Assembly (NCBI RefSeq): GCF_002269125.1
Contig: NZ_NQKI01000003.1
Coordinates: 62,001 to 126,000 of the forward strand
Source: Pseudomonas lundensis
Lineage (GTDB): Bacteria > Pseudomonadota > Gammaproteobacteria > Pseudomonadales > Pseudomonadaceae
Direction: 5' to 3'
DNA: 64,000 nucleotides
Positions within the stretch are counted from its first letter, which is position 1. Each line of letters opens with the position of its first letter. Below the pieces are notes generated by a model. That model made no database searches. It saw only the letters and a program-made list of their open reading frames with translations, and was not told where the DNA came from. This document shows, piece after piece, positions 1-7,511 of this stretch. The position numbers were made by a program, and so were the translations under genes.

Positions 1-37
1 CTACCATGGCGCTCCCCATTTTTTGTTGCCTGCCACC

Positions 38-502
38 ATGCACTGTCCCTTCTGCGGTGCCAACGACACTAAAGTCATCGACTCGCGTCTGGTCGCCGAG
101 GGCGATCAGGTGCGTCGCCGGCGCGAATGCCTGGCCTGTGGTGAACGCTTCACCACCTTTGAAACAGCTGAGTTGGTCTTACCCCGCCTTATCAAACAGG
201 ACGGCAGCCGTCAGCCGTTCGACGAAGAAAAACTGCGCGCCGGTATGCAGCGTGCGCTGGAAAAACGCCCGGTCAGTGTCGAGCGTCTTGAAGCGGCGCT
301 GGCGCATATCAAAAGCAGGTTGCGCGCCACCGGCGAACGCGAAGTCAAATCGCTGGTGGTCGGTGAGCTGGTCATGACCGAACTGCAAAAACTCGACGAA
401 GTGGCCTACATCCGTTTCGCTTCTGTGTATCGACGTTTCCAGGACCTCAACGAGTTCCGCGAAGAGATCGACCGCCTTGCCCGTGAGCCTTCAAAGGAGT
501 GA
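38..502 (+). CDS. nrdR: Transcriptional repressor NrdR
   Basis: Zinc-ribbon/ATP-cone repressor of ribonucleotide reductase genes, 154 aa, the usual family length. The N-terminus begins MHCPFCG and has two CxxC pairs (CPFC and CLAC) that form the zinc ribbon; the arginine run RRRREC after them is typical of the DNA-binding part. The rest (about residues 49-139) is the ATP-cone that senses dNTP/ATP. An in-frame ATG lies 15 nt upstream, but all NrdR proteins start at the MxCPxC segment, so 38 is chosen. The next gene, ribD, begins 2 nt after the stop, so the two are probably co-transcribed; this order is standard in Pseudomonas. Confidence 0.95.
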   Translation: MHCPFCGANDTKVIDSRLVAEGDQVRRRRECLACGERFTTFETAELVLPRLIKQDGSRQPFDEEKLRAGMQRALEKRPVSVERLEAALAHIKSRLRATGEREVKSLVVGELVMTELQKLDEVAYIRFASVYRRFQDLNEFREEIDRLAREPSKE

Positions 503-504
503 TT

Positions 505-1632
505 GTGTCCACTGAGCAAACCGTCCTGGACGCCCATTACATGGCGCGTGCCATCGAGCTGGCCCGAAAGGGTCTGTACACCACCCATCCCAACCCGCGC
601 GTCGGCTGCGTGATTGTGCGTGACGGCCAGATCGTGGGCGAGGGCTGGCATGTGCGGGCCGGTGAACCCCATGCCGAGGTCTACGCATTGCGTGCCGCTG
701 GCGAACTTGCCCGGGGGGCGACCGCCTATGTCACCCTTGAGCCGTGCAGCCATCATGGCCGTACCCCGCCGTGCGCCGAAGGGTTGGTCACTGCCGGGGT
801 CGCCCGCGTGGTGGCCGCCATGCAAGACCCTAACCCGGAAGTCGCCGGGCGTGGCCTCAAGCGTTTGGCCGATGCCGGTATCGACGTGCGCTGCGGCGTG
901 CTCGAAACCGAAGCGCGTGCCCTGAACAAAGGGTTTCTCAAACGCATGGAGCTGGGCTTGCCCTTTGTGCGGGTCAAATTGGCAATGAGCCTGGACGGGC
1001 GCACGGCGATGGCCAGCGGCGAAAGCCAATGGATCACAGGCCCCGCCGCACGTTCGGCCGTGCAGCGTCTGCGCGCCGAGGCCAGCGTCGTGGTGACGGG
1101 TGCAGACACTGTGCTGGCCGACGGCGCGCGCCTGACCGTGCGTGCTGATGAGCTGGGCCTGGATGCCGAGCAGACCGCGCTGGTCATGAGCCGGCCGCCG
1201 TTGCGCGTGTTGATCGATGGCCGCCTGCGCGTGCCGCTCGATGCGCCGTTTTTCAAAGCAGGTCCGGCACTCGTTGCCACGTGTGTACCGCCAGCGGGGC
1301 AATACCGCACAGGGCCAGAGTGCCTGGTGATCCCCGGCGAAAACGGTCAGGTCGATTTGCGTCAATTGCTGGTGGCGCTGGCGGCCCGGGGCGTTAACGA
1401 GGTACTGGTTGAAGCCGGTCCACGTCTGGCGGGCGCATTTGCCGAGCAAGGGCTGGTGGATGAATATCAAATCTTCATCGCGGCCAAATTCTTGGGTTCA
1501 ACCGCGCGTCCTCTGCTGGAGCTGCCATTGACCCGCATGAGCGAAGCGACCGAACTCAAGATCACAGATCTGCGCGCAGTTGGGGATGACTGGCGAGTCA
1601 CTGCCATCCCAGTGCCATTAGCCAGCGTATAA
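505..1632 (+). CDS. ribD: Bifunctional riboflavin deaminase/reductase RibD
   Basis: Catalyses the second and third steps of riboflavin synthesis: deamination of the pyrimidine from GTP cyclohydrolase II, then NADPH-dependent side-chain reduction. 375 aa. The N-terminal cytidine-deaminase-type domain has the zinc motif HAEVYAL and PCSHHGRTPPC; the C-terminal half (from about residue 145) is the reductase. A GTG at 499 overlaps the nrdR stop, but the GTG at 505 sits 5 nt after an AAGGAG ribosome site and is preferred. It is the first of four consecutive riboflavin genes. Confidence 0.94.
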   Translation: MSTEQTVLDAHYMARAIELARKGLYTTHPNPRVGCVIVRDGQIVGEGWHVRAGEPHAEVYALRAAGELARGATAYVTLEPCSHHGRTPPCAEGLVTAGVARVVAAMQDPNPEVAGRGLKRLADAGIDVRCGVLETEARALNKGFLKRMELGLPFVRVKLAMSLDGRTAMASGESQWITGPAARSAVQRLRAEASVVVTGADTVLADGARLTVRADELGLDAEQTALVMSRPPLRVLIDGRLRVPLDAPFFKAGPALVATCVPPAGQYRTGPECLVIPGENGQVDLRQLLVALAARGVNEVLVEAGPRLAGAFAEQGLVDEYQIFIAAKFLGSTARPLLELPLTRMSEATELKITDLRAVGDDWRVTAIPVPLASV

Positions 1633-1678
1633 TTCACAGCCTCCGTTTTACGCAGGTTTTGTTCTCAAGGGGAACGCC

Positions 1679-2344
1679 ATGTTTACCGGCATCATCGAAT
1701 CCATCGGCAACATCCGTGCACTGACCCCAAAAGGTGGTGATGTACGGGTTTATGTAGAGACCGGCAAGCTCGACCTGAGCGACGTTAAACTCGGCGACAG
1801 CATTGCCATCAACGGCGTTTGCCTGACGGCGGTTGAGCTGCCGGGCAACGGCTTCATGGCCGACGTCAGTCGCGAGACGCTCGACTGCACGGCTTTCAAC
1901 GATTTGAAAGCGGGCAGCCGGGTCAATCTCGAAAAAGCCCTGACCCCGACGACGCGTCTGGGCGGTCATCTGGTGAGCGGTCACGTGGACGGCGTCGGTG
2001 AGGTGATATCCCGCGAAGAGAACGCCCGCGCCATTGAATTCCGCATCCGTGCGCCAAAAGAGCTGGCCAAATACATCGCCCACAAAGGCTCGATCACGGT
2101 CGACGGCACCAGCCTGACCGTGAACGCGGTCAATGGCGCCGAGTTCTCGTTGACCATCATCCCGCACACCTTGAGCGAAACCATCATGGACGACTACCGT
2201 CCGGGCCGTCGGGTGAACCTTGAGGTCGATCTGCTGGCGCGCTATCTGGAGCGTTTGCTGCTGGGCGACAAGGCCGCCGAGCCGACCAAGGGCAGCACCA
2301 TCAGCGAAAGTTTTCTGGCCGCCAACGGCTACCTCAAATCCTGA
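1679..2344 (+). CDS. ribC: Riboflavin synthase alpha chain
   Basis: Last step of riboflavin synthesis: dismutation of two 6,7-dimethyl-8-ribityllumazine molecules to riboflavin. 221 aa. The product starts with the hallmark MFTGIIE and has two tandem lumazine-binding repeats (about residues 1-97 and 98-200), including the segment GGHLVSGHVDG. The ATG follows an AAGGGGA ribosome site. Called ribC in E. coli nomenclature and ribE in Bacillus. A TATAAT at 1628-1633, straddling the end of ribD, could give a separate promoter, but no convincing -35 lies upstream of it. ribBA follows after 16 nt. Confidence 0.95.
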   Translation: MFTGIIESIGNIRALTPKGGDVRVYVETGKLDLSDVKLGDSIAINGVCLTAVELPGNGFMADVSRETLDCTAFNDLKAGSRVNLEKALTPTTRLGGHLVSGHVDGVGEVISREENARAIEFRIRAPKELAKYIAHKGSITVDGTSLTVNAVNGAEFSLTIIPHTLSETIMDDYRPGRRVNLEVDLLARYLERLLLGDKAAEPTKGSTISESFLAANGYLKS

Positions 2345-2360
2345 CTTAAGGGGGTGCCGC

Positions 2361-3452
2361 GTGGCGCTCAACAGCATCGAAGAACTGGTTGAAGACATCC
2401 GCCAAGGCAAGATGGTCATCCTCATGGATGACGAAGACCGCGAGAACGAAGGCGACCTGATCATGGCCGCCGAGTGCTGCAAGGCCGAGCACATCAACTT
2501 TATGGCGCGTTTTGCCCGTGGCCTGATTTGCATGCCGATGACCCGCGAGCGTTGCGAGCTGCTCAAGCTGCCGTTGATGGCACCGCGCAACGGCTCGGGG
2601 TTTGGCACCAAGTTCACGGTTTCCATCGAAGCCGCAACCGGCGTCACCACCGGCATCTCGGCCGCCGATCGTGCCCGCACCGTGCAAGCCGCTGCGGCCA
2701 AGGACGCCAAGGCTGAAGACATCGTCAGCCCGGGGCATATCTTCCCGCTGATGGCACAGGCGGGCGGCACGCTGGCCCGTGCCGGCCACACCGAAGCCGC
2801 CTGCGACCTGGCGCGCATGGCCGGTTTCGAGCCAAGTGGTGTGATCTGCGAAGTGATGAACGACGATGGCACCATGTCCCGTCGCGCCGAGCTGGAAAAA
2901 TTCGCGGCTGAACACAACATCAAAATCGGCACCATTGCCGACCTGATTCACTACCGCATGATCCACGAACGTACCGTTCAGCGGATTGCCGAGCAGCCAT
3001 TGGACAGCGAACTGGGCCAATTCAACCTGGTGACCTATCGTGATTCAGTCGAAGGCGACGTGCACATGGCACTGACCCTGGGCAAGATCTGCGCCGACGA
3101 ACCGACGCTGGTGCGGGTGCATAACATGGACCCGCTGCGTGATCTGTTGATGGTCAAACAGCCCGGCCGCTGGAGCCTGCGAGCCGCCATGAGCGCCGTT
3201 GCGGCGGCCGGCAGCGGTGTCGTGCTGCTGTTGGGGCACCCGCTGGATGGCGATGTGTTGCTCGCCCATATCCGCGAAACGGCCGATGCATTACCGGTCA
3301 AAAAACCGACCACCTACAGCATCGTGGGGGCAGGTTCGCAGATCCTGCGTGACCTCGGCGTGCGAAAAATGCGCCTGATGAGTTCACCGATGAAGTTCAA
3401 TGCCATATCCGGTTTCGATCTGGAAGTTGTAGAATACGTGCCCTCCGAATAA
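2361..3452 (+). CDS. ribBA: DHBP synthase with degenerate GTP cyclohydrolase II domain
   Basis: Makes 3,4-dihydroxy-2-butanone 4-phosphate from ribulose 5-phosphate for riboflavin synthesis. 363 aa: the DHBP synthase domain (residues 1 to about 205) has the active-site motif DDEDRENEGD at 23-32. The C-terminal region resembles GTP cyclohydrolase II but lacks the three zinc cysteines: where RibA reads SECLTGDxxxSxRCDCG this protein reads NMDPLRDLL. It is therefore unlikely to be a cyclohydrolase; a true ribA lies at 5641. The GTG at 2361 follows an AAGGGGG site; the frame stays open upstream but only as an overlap with ribC. Confidence 0.92.
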   Translation: MALNSIEELVEDIRQGKMVILMDDEDRENEGDLIMAAECCKAEHINFMARFARGLICMPMTRERCELLKLPLMAPRNGSGFGTKFTVSIEAATGVTTGISAADRARTVQAAAAKDAKAEDIVSPGHIFPLMAQAGGTLARAGHTEAACDLARMAGFEPSGVICEVMNDDGTMSRRAELEKFAAEHNIKIGTIADLIHYRMIHERTVQRIAEQPLDSELGQFNLVTYRDSVEGDVHMALTLGKICADEPTLVRVHNMDPLRDLLMVKQPGRWSLRAAMSAVAAAGSGVVLLLGHPLDGDVLLAHIRETADALPVKKPTTYSIVGAGSQILRDLGVRKMRLMSSPMKFNAISGFDLEVVEYVPSE

Positions 3453-3492
3453 TGACCGGGTGTTTCCCGCCTGAAATTCGTGGCCCAAACTC

Positions 3493-3530
3493 ATTAAAGA
3501 ACGCACGCAAGTGCGTTCTGGCTCTTTAAT
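3493..3530 (+). promoter_or_regulatory. Hairpin leader before ribH
   Basis: The 92-nt gap between ribBA and ribH holds a strong hairpin. AGAACGCAC and GTGCGTTCT pair perfectly around a GCAA tetraloop (3498-3519). The outer arms ATTAAAG (3493-3499) and CTTTAAT (3524-3530) can extend it with a bulge. There is no U-run after the stem, so a classical terminator is doubtful; mRNA processing, stability or attenuation are possible. It does not have the layout of an FMN riboswitch. Confidence 0.6.
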
Positions 3531-3544
3531 ACGAGACATACCGA

Positions 3545-4021
3545 ATGACCCTGAAGACCATCGAAGGTACCTTCATTGCCCCCAAAGGCCGCTACGCACT
3601 CGTCGTTGGCCGTTTCAACAGCTTCGTTGTCGAAAGCCTGGTGAGTGGTGCCGTTGATGCCCTGGTTCGCCACGGTGTGAACGAAAACGACATCACCATC
3701 ATTCGTGCGCCGGGCGCGTTCGAAATCCCGCTGGTTGCGCAAAAAGTTGCCCAGCGCAATGAATTCGCTGCCATTGTCGCCCTGGGCGCTGTGATTCGCG
3801 GCGGTACTCCGCACTTCGAATACGTGGCAGGCGAGTGCACCAAAGGTTTGGCTCAGGTGTCCATGCAGTTCGGCGTACCGGTTGCATTCGGCGTGTTGAC
3901 CGTTGACTCCATCGAACAAGCCATCGAGCGCTCCGGCACCAAAGCCGGTAACAAGGGCGCCGAAGCCGCCTTGTCCGCCCTCGAAATGGTCAGCCTGTTG
4001 GCGCAGTTGGAGGCCAAGTGA
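3545..4021 (+). CDS. ribH: 6,7-dimethyl-8-ribityllumazine synthase
   Basis: Condenses the RibD product (after dephosphorylation) with dihydroxybutanone phosphate to give the lumazine used by riboflavin synthase. 158 aa, normal for the family, which assembles into pentamers or icosahedral shells. Visible landmarks are [11 protein letters not shown] near the start, PGAFEIPL, the [14 protein letters not shown] segment and VPVAFGVLT. Its stop overlaps the GTG start of nusB by 4 nt, indicating translational coupling. A hairpin leader precedes it. Confidence 0.96.
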   Translation: MTLKTIEGTFIAPKGRYALVVGRFNSFVVESLVSGAVDALVRHGVNENDITIIRAPGAFEIPLVAQKVAQRNEFAAIVALGAVIRGGTPHFEYVAGECTKGLAQVSMQFGVPVAFGVLTVDSIEQAIERSGTKAGNKGAEAALSALEMVSLLAQLEAK

Positions 4022-4518
4022 TTTCCGACGAAAGCGATCGTTTCAACCCGCGCGATCCAAAACCTGCGGACGCTGGCAAGCCTTCCAAAAGCGCCAAACG
4101 TCGTGAAGCGCGTCAGCTCGCGACACAGGCGCTGTATCAGTGGCACATGGCCAAGCACTCGCTGAACGAGATCGAAGCGCAGTTCCGCGTTGATAACGAC
4201 TTCACCGACGTTGATGCCGCGTACTTCCGTGAAATCCTGCACGGCGTGCCTGCAATCAAAGCGGATATCGATGCTGCCCTGGCCCCGTGCCTGGACATCA
4301 CCATCGAAGAGCTGGACCCGGTTGAACTGGCCGTACTGCGCCTGTCTACCTGGGAACTGATCAAGCGTGTTGACGTGCCTTATCGCGTGGTAATCAACGA
4401 AGGCATCGAGCTGGCCAAAGTGTACGGTTCCACCGACGGGCACAAGTTCGTCAACGGTGTGCTGGATAAATTGGCGCCGCGCCTGCGTGAAGCTGAAGTC
4501 AAGGCGTTCAAGCGCTAA
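4018..4518 (+). CDS. nusB: Transcription antitermination protein NusB
   Basis: RNA-binding partner of NusE (S10) in the rRNA antitermination complex. 166 aa. A charged tail of about 25 residues precedes the all-helical NusB fold, which begins [17 protein letters not shown]; the signature [15 protein letters not shown] and [11 protein letters not shown] lie in the C-terminal half. The start is the GTG overlapping the ribH stop. The rib-nusB-thiL arrangement is conserved in gammaproteobacteria and ties flavin genes to a growth-linked operon. Confidence 0.95.
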   Translation: MISDESDRFNPRDPKPADAGKPSKSAKRREARQLATQALYQWHMAKHSLNEIEAQFRVDNDFTDVDAAYFREILHGVPAIKADIDAALAPCLDITIEELDPVELAVLRLSTWELIKRVDVPYRVVINEGIELAKVYGSTDGHKFVNGVLDKLAPRLREAEVKAFKR

Positions 4519-4533
4519 ACAGCGCTGTCGGCC

Positions 4534-5487
4534 ATGGGCGAGTTCGAGCTGATCCGTACCGTGTTCGCTGCCGCGCCTTGTGCGCAGGGCGGCGAGGGCG
4601 TTGCCTTGGGAATTGGCGACGACTGCGCCCTGCTGGATGTTCCCTTCGGGGAACAACTGGCCATTTCCACAGACACGCTGGTAGCTGGCGTGCACTTCGC
4701 AGACCCTTGCGACCCTTTTTTGCTCGGTCAGCGTTCGCTGGCAGTGGCGGCCAGTGACCTGGCGGCCATGGGCGCAACCCCCCTCGCGTTTACCCTTGCC
4801 CTGACCTTGCCGACGGTGGAAGCCGATTGGCTGCAAGCGTTTGCCCGGGGTTTGAATCACATGGCGCAACGCTGCAACGTGCGCCTGATCGGTGGCGACA
4901 CCACCCGTGGTCCCTTGTGCCTGACGTTGACAGTATTCGGTCGCGTCCCGACGGGGCACGCCCTGACCCGCAGTGGCGCCCGGCCGGGGGATCTGCTCTG
5001 CGTGGGCGGTGAGCTGGGCAATGCCGCGGGTGCTTTGCCTCTGGTGCTCGGTCAGCGCAACGCCGAATCCTTTATCGCAGAGCCGCTGCTGGCGCATTAC
5101 TGGTCACCGCAGCCGCAACTGGCACTGGGTCAGGCGCTGCGTGGCAAAGCAACGTCGGCGCTGGATATCTCGGACGGCTTGTTGGCTGACTGCGGGCATA
5201 TCGCGCAGGCATCGCGCGTTCGGCTGCTGATTGAGAACGAGCGCCTGCCCATCTCTGTGGCGCTGCAGGAGTTTCTGGGTGATGCGCCAGCGCAACTGGC
5301 GGCGTTAAGCGGCGGCGATGACTACGTACTGGCATTTACGCTGCCAGCTGTTGAGTTGCCTACACTGCTGGCCGATGGCTGGCCAATTCATGTCATCGGT
5401 TGTGTGGTTGAAGGGCAGGGCGTTGGCGTGCTGGATGCGCAGGGGCAGGACATTACCCCGGCAACCCATGGCTATCAGCATTTTTAA
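4534..5487 (+). CDS. thiL: Thiamine-monophosphate kinase
   Basis: Phosphorylates thiamine monophosphate to the active cofactor thiamine pyrophosphate. 317 aa, typical length. N-terminal landmarks are MGEFELI and GIGDDCALLD (metal/ATP binding), followed by SLAVAASDLAAMGA and RLIGGDTTRG; the C-terminal half has ALDISDGLLADCGHI and GGDDYVLAFT. The gene begins 15 nt after nusB. In P. aeruginosa the next gene is pgpA, which is absent here: a 153-nt gap leads straight to ribA. Confidence 0.94.
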   Translation: MGEFELIRTVFAAAPCAQGGEGVALGIGDDCALLDVPFGEQLAISTDTLVAGVHFADPCDPFLLGQRSLAVAASDLAAMGATPLAFTLALTLPTVEADWLQAFARGLNHMAQRCNVRLIGGDTTRGPLCLTLTVFGRVPTGHALTRSGARPGDLLCVGGELGNAAGALPLVLGQRNAESFIAEPLLAHYWSPQPQLALGQALRGKATSALDISDGLLADCGHIAQASRVRLLIENERLPISVALQEFLGDAPAQLAALSGGDDYVLAFTLPAVELPTLLADGWPIHVIGCVVEGQGVGVLDAQGQDITPATHGYQHF

Positions 5488-5640
5488 GGCGAACACCTGT
5501 TACAGCAGTCGTTACGGGGTATGTCTGATCAAACTTTTAGATATTTATCCTCGATAATTCAGCCTAAGCGTCTGTAGGAACGTCCTGTTACAATGCCGCC
5601 TCTGCGAATTTCCAGTCCTCAAATTGATCAGGAGCACACG

Positions 5641-6258
5641 GTGCCCGTCGCTTTTGTTGCCGCTTGCAAACTCCCTACTCCCTTTGCCGAATTCACCATG
5701 CATGGTTTCCTTGAGAAGGCCACGGGTCGTGAACACGTTGTGCTCAGTTTGGGCGACGTGGCGGACGGTGCGCCGGTTCTGGGCCGCGTGCATTCCGAAT
5801 GCCTGACCGGCGATGCCCTGTTCAGCCAGCGCTGCGACTGCGGCTCTCAACTCGAAGCTGCCCTGCAGGCCATCGCCCGTGAAGGCCGGGGTGTGCTGTT
5901 GTACTTGCGTCAGGAAGGCCGTGGCATTGGCTTGCTGAACAAAGTGCGCGCCTACGAATTGCAGGACGGTGGTGCCGATACCGTTGAAGCCAACGAGCGA
6001 CTGGGCTTTGCCGCCGATCAGCGCGACTACGCGATCTGTCTGCCAATGCTGGAACACATGGGCGTCAAGTCATTGCGCCTGATGACCAACAACCCGCGCA
6101 AGGTCAAAGCCTTGACCGACATGGGCATCACCGTGGCCGAGCGTGTGCCGCTTCACACCGGTCAGAACCCGCATAACAAACTGTACTTGGCGACCAAGGC
6201 CAACAAGCTCGGGCACATGATGGGCAATCAGCACCAGAATGAGGCTGACCCGGCGTGA
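5641..6258 (+). CDS. ribA: GTP cyclohydrolase II
   Basis: First committed step of riboflavin synthesis: opens GTP to the diaminopyrimidine used by RibD. 205 aa. The zinc triad is intact (Cys54, Cys65, Cys67 in [17 protein letters not shown]), followed by the catalytic [10 protein letters not shown] segment and the GTP-binding C-terminus with [12 protein letters not shown]. The GTG at 5641 has an AGGAG site upstream; the longer ATG start at 5593 is less family-like. This gene supplies the activity that the RibBA C-terminal domain has lost. A TACAAT at 5589-5594 is a weak -10 candidate. Confidence 0.95.
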   Translation: MPVAFVAACKLPTPFAEFTMHGFLEKATGREHVVLSLGDVADGAPVLGRVHSECLTGDALFSQRCDCGSQLEAALQAIAREGRGVLLYLRQEGRGIGLLNKVRAYELQDGGADTVEANERLGFAADQRDYAICLPMLEHMGVKSLRLMTNNPRKVKALTDMGITVAERVPLHTGQNPHNKLYLATKANKLGHMMGNQHQNEADPA

Positions 6259-6674
6259 CTCGGGGCCAGCGTCGTCGGCGCCTGAGTTTCAGTTGGTGGC
6301 AACAGCTGGTGTTGACCCTGTTGCCGCTGGTACTGATTAACGTGTTTTTCGGCGCGTCCGAACCGCTCTTGCCTGAATTGGCCATGCCTCTGTTTATTGC
6401 GGGCCTCTTGTCGATGTTCGTCACCCTACGCACGTTCGGGCCTTATAAACATGGCCTGATCCATTTGCAAAAGTCCCTTGATACAGCCCAGGAACCTGCG
6501 GCCTGGGATGAATTGGCGCACGTGCGGCGTCGTGCGTTGCTGGCAGCAGGGTTGCCCGCATGGATCGCTGCGTTGGCCGTGTTTGTCGGCCTTGAAGGTG
6601 TGCCGCTGCTGCTGCTGGGGTTGTCGACGCTGGTGCTGTTTTACCTCTACCGCATCCCGCGTCAGGTCGGCTGA
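6255..6674 (+). CDS. Small membrane protein of unknown function
   Basis: 139 aa, basic N-terminus ([10 protein letters not shown]) followed by hydrophobic segments at about residues 19-33 and 41-55, and two more near 95-110 and 113-132, so probably a four-helix inner-membrane protein. I recognise no functional domain. The GTG start overlaps the ribA stop by 4 nt and its stop overlaps the start of the btuF-like gene by 1 nt, so the three are translated as a unit. A homologous small gene occupies the same place in other Pseudomonas (from memory). A role with the B12-binding protein is only a guess from position. Confidence 0.75.
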   Translation: MTRGQRRRRLSFSWWQQLVLTLLPLVLINVFFGASEPLLPELAMPLFIAGLLSMFVTLRTFGPYKHGLIHLQKSLDTAQEPAAWDELAHVRRRALLAAGLPAWIAALAVFVGLEGVPLLLLGLSTLVLFYLYRIPRQVG

Positions 6675-7471
6675 TGCGCCTCTGGCTGGCGGTTCTGCTG
6701 CTGGCCGTGAGCACCTCGGCCATGGCAGGCATGCGGGTCGTCAGCCTGGCGCCTTCACTGTCTGAAATCGTCGTGGAACTGGGTGCGGCCGACGTGCTGG
6801 TCGGGCGCCTGGACGCGGGCGAGACCTTGCCAGAGTTGGCCAATGTGCCCTCGGTGGGCGGCTATGGCCAACTGGACATGGAGCGCCTGCTCAGCCTGCG
6901 CCCGGACTTGGTCCTGCTGTGGCCAGGCAGCGTTGGCGTGGCTCAGCGCGACCAGTTGAAACGCCTGAACCTTCCCACTTTCACCGCCGAACCGAAAAGC
7001 CTGACCCAACTGGCCGATCAGGTCGAAGCGTTAGCGTCTGCGCTCAATCGCCCAGAACGCGGACGCGAGTTGGCGACCCGGTTGCGCGCTCGTCTGGAGC
7101 AATTGCAGCAGCAATACACCCGCGAAGAACCGTTACGCGTGTTTTATCAAGTCTGGGATCAGCCGTTGTACACGGTAGGCGGCCAGCAAATCATCAGTGA
7201 CGCGCTGGCTATTTGCGGTGCCCGCAATGTGTTTGCCGACTTGTCGTTGCCGGCACCCCAAGTCAGCGTGGAGTCGGTTTTGCAGCGTAATCCCGACGTG
7301 ATCATTGCAGGCACCCAAGCGCAGTTGAATGCCTGGAAGGCCTGGCCACAGCTCGACGCCGTAAAGCACGGGCGCTTGTTGCTACTCAACGACAAAGGTC
7401 TTGAGCGCCCAAGCGGACAGATGATCGAAGCCACGGCTCGTTTGTGCGAACAATTGGCTGGGCGTGCTTAG
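6674..7471 (+). CDS. btuF: Cobalamin ABC transporter substrate-binding protein (BtuF-like)
   Basis: 265-aa periplasmic binding protein of the BtuF/FhuD fold. A signal peptide ends at about residue 18 (TSAMAG). The mature part opens RVVSLAPSLSEIVVELGA, the conserved start of class-III helical-backbone binding proteins, with GGYGQLDMERLLSLRPDLVL after it. It most likely delivers cobalamin to an inner-membrane BtuCD, which is not encoded in the window. The convergent btuB outer-membrane receptor next door supports the B12 assignment over heme or siderophore. Confidence 0.83.
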   Translation: MRLWLAVLLLAVSTSAMAGMRVVSLAPSLSEIVVELGAADVLVGRLDAGETLPELANVPSVGGYGQLDMERLLSLRPDLVLLWPGSVGVAQRDQLKRLNLPTFTAEPKSLTQLADQVEALASALNRPERGRELATRLRARLEQLQQQYTREEPLRVFYQVWDQPLYTVGGQQIISDALAICGARNVFADLSLPAPQVSVESVLQRNPDVIIAGTQAQLNAWKAWPQLDAVKHGRLLLLNDKGLERPSGQMIEATARLCEQLAGRA

Positions 7472-7511
7472 TAGCTGCTGACGGCGTGCGTGTGGCAGCA
7501 ATCACACAGTT

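Noticed and set aside
406..1470. 354-codon open frame on the minus strand opposite nrdR/ribD
   Set aside because: It is antisense to ribD, whose product is a clear family match, and has no recognisable domain; long antisense frames are common in GC-rich genes.
3453..3544. FMN riboswitch before ribH
   Set aside because: The gap is only 92 nt and shows one hairpin, without the multi-stem conserved blocks of the RFN element.
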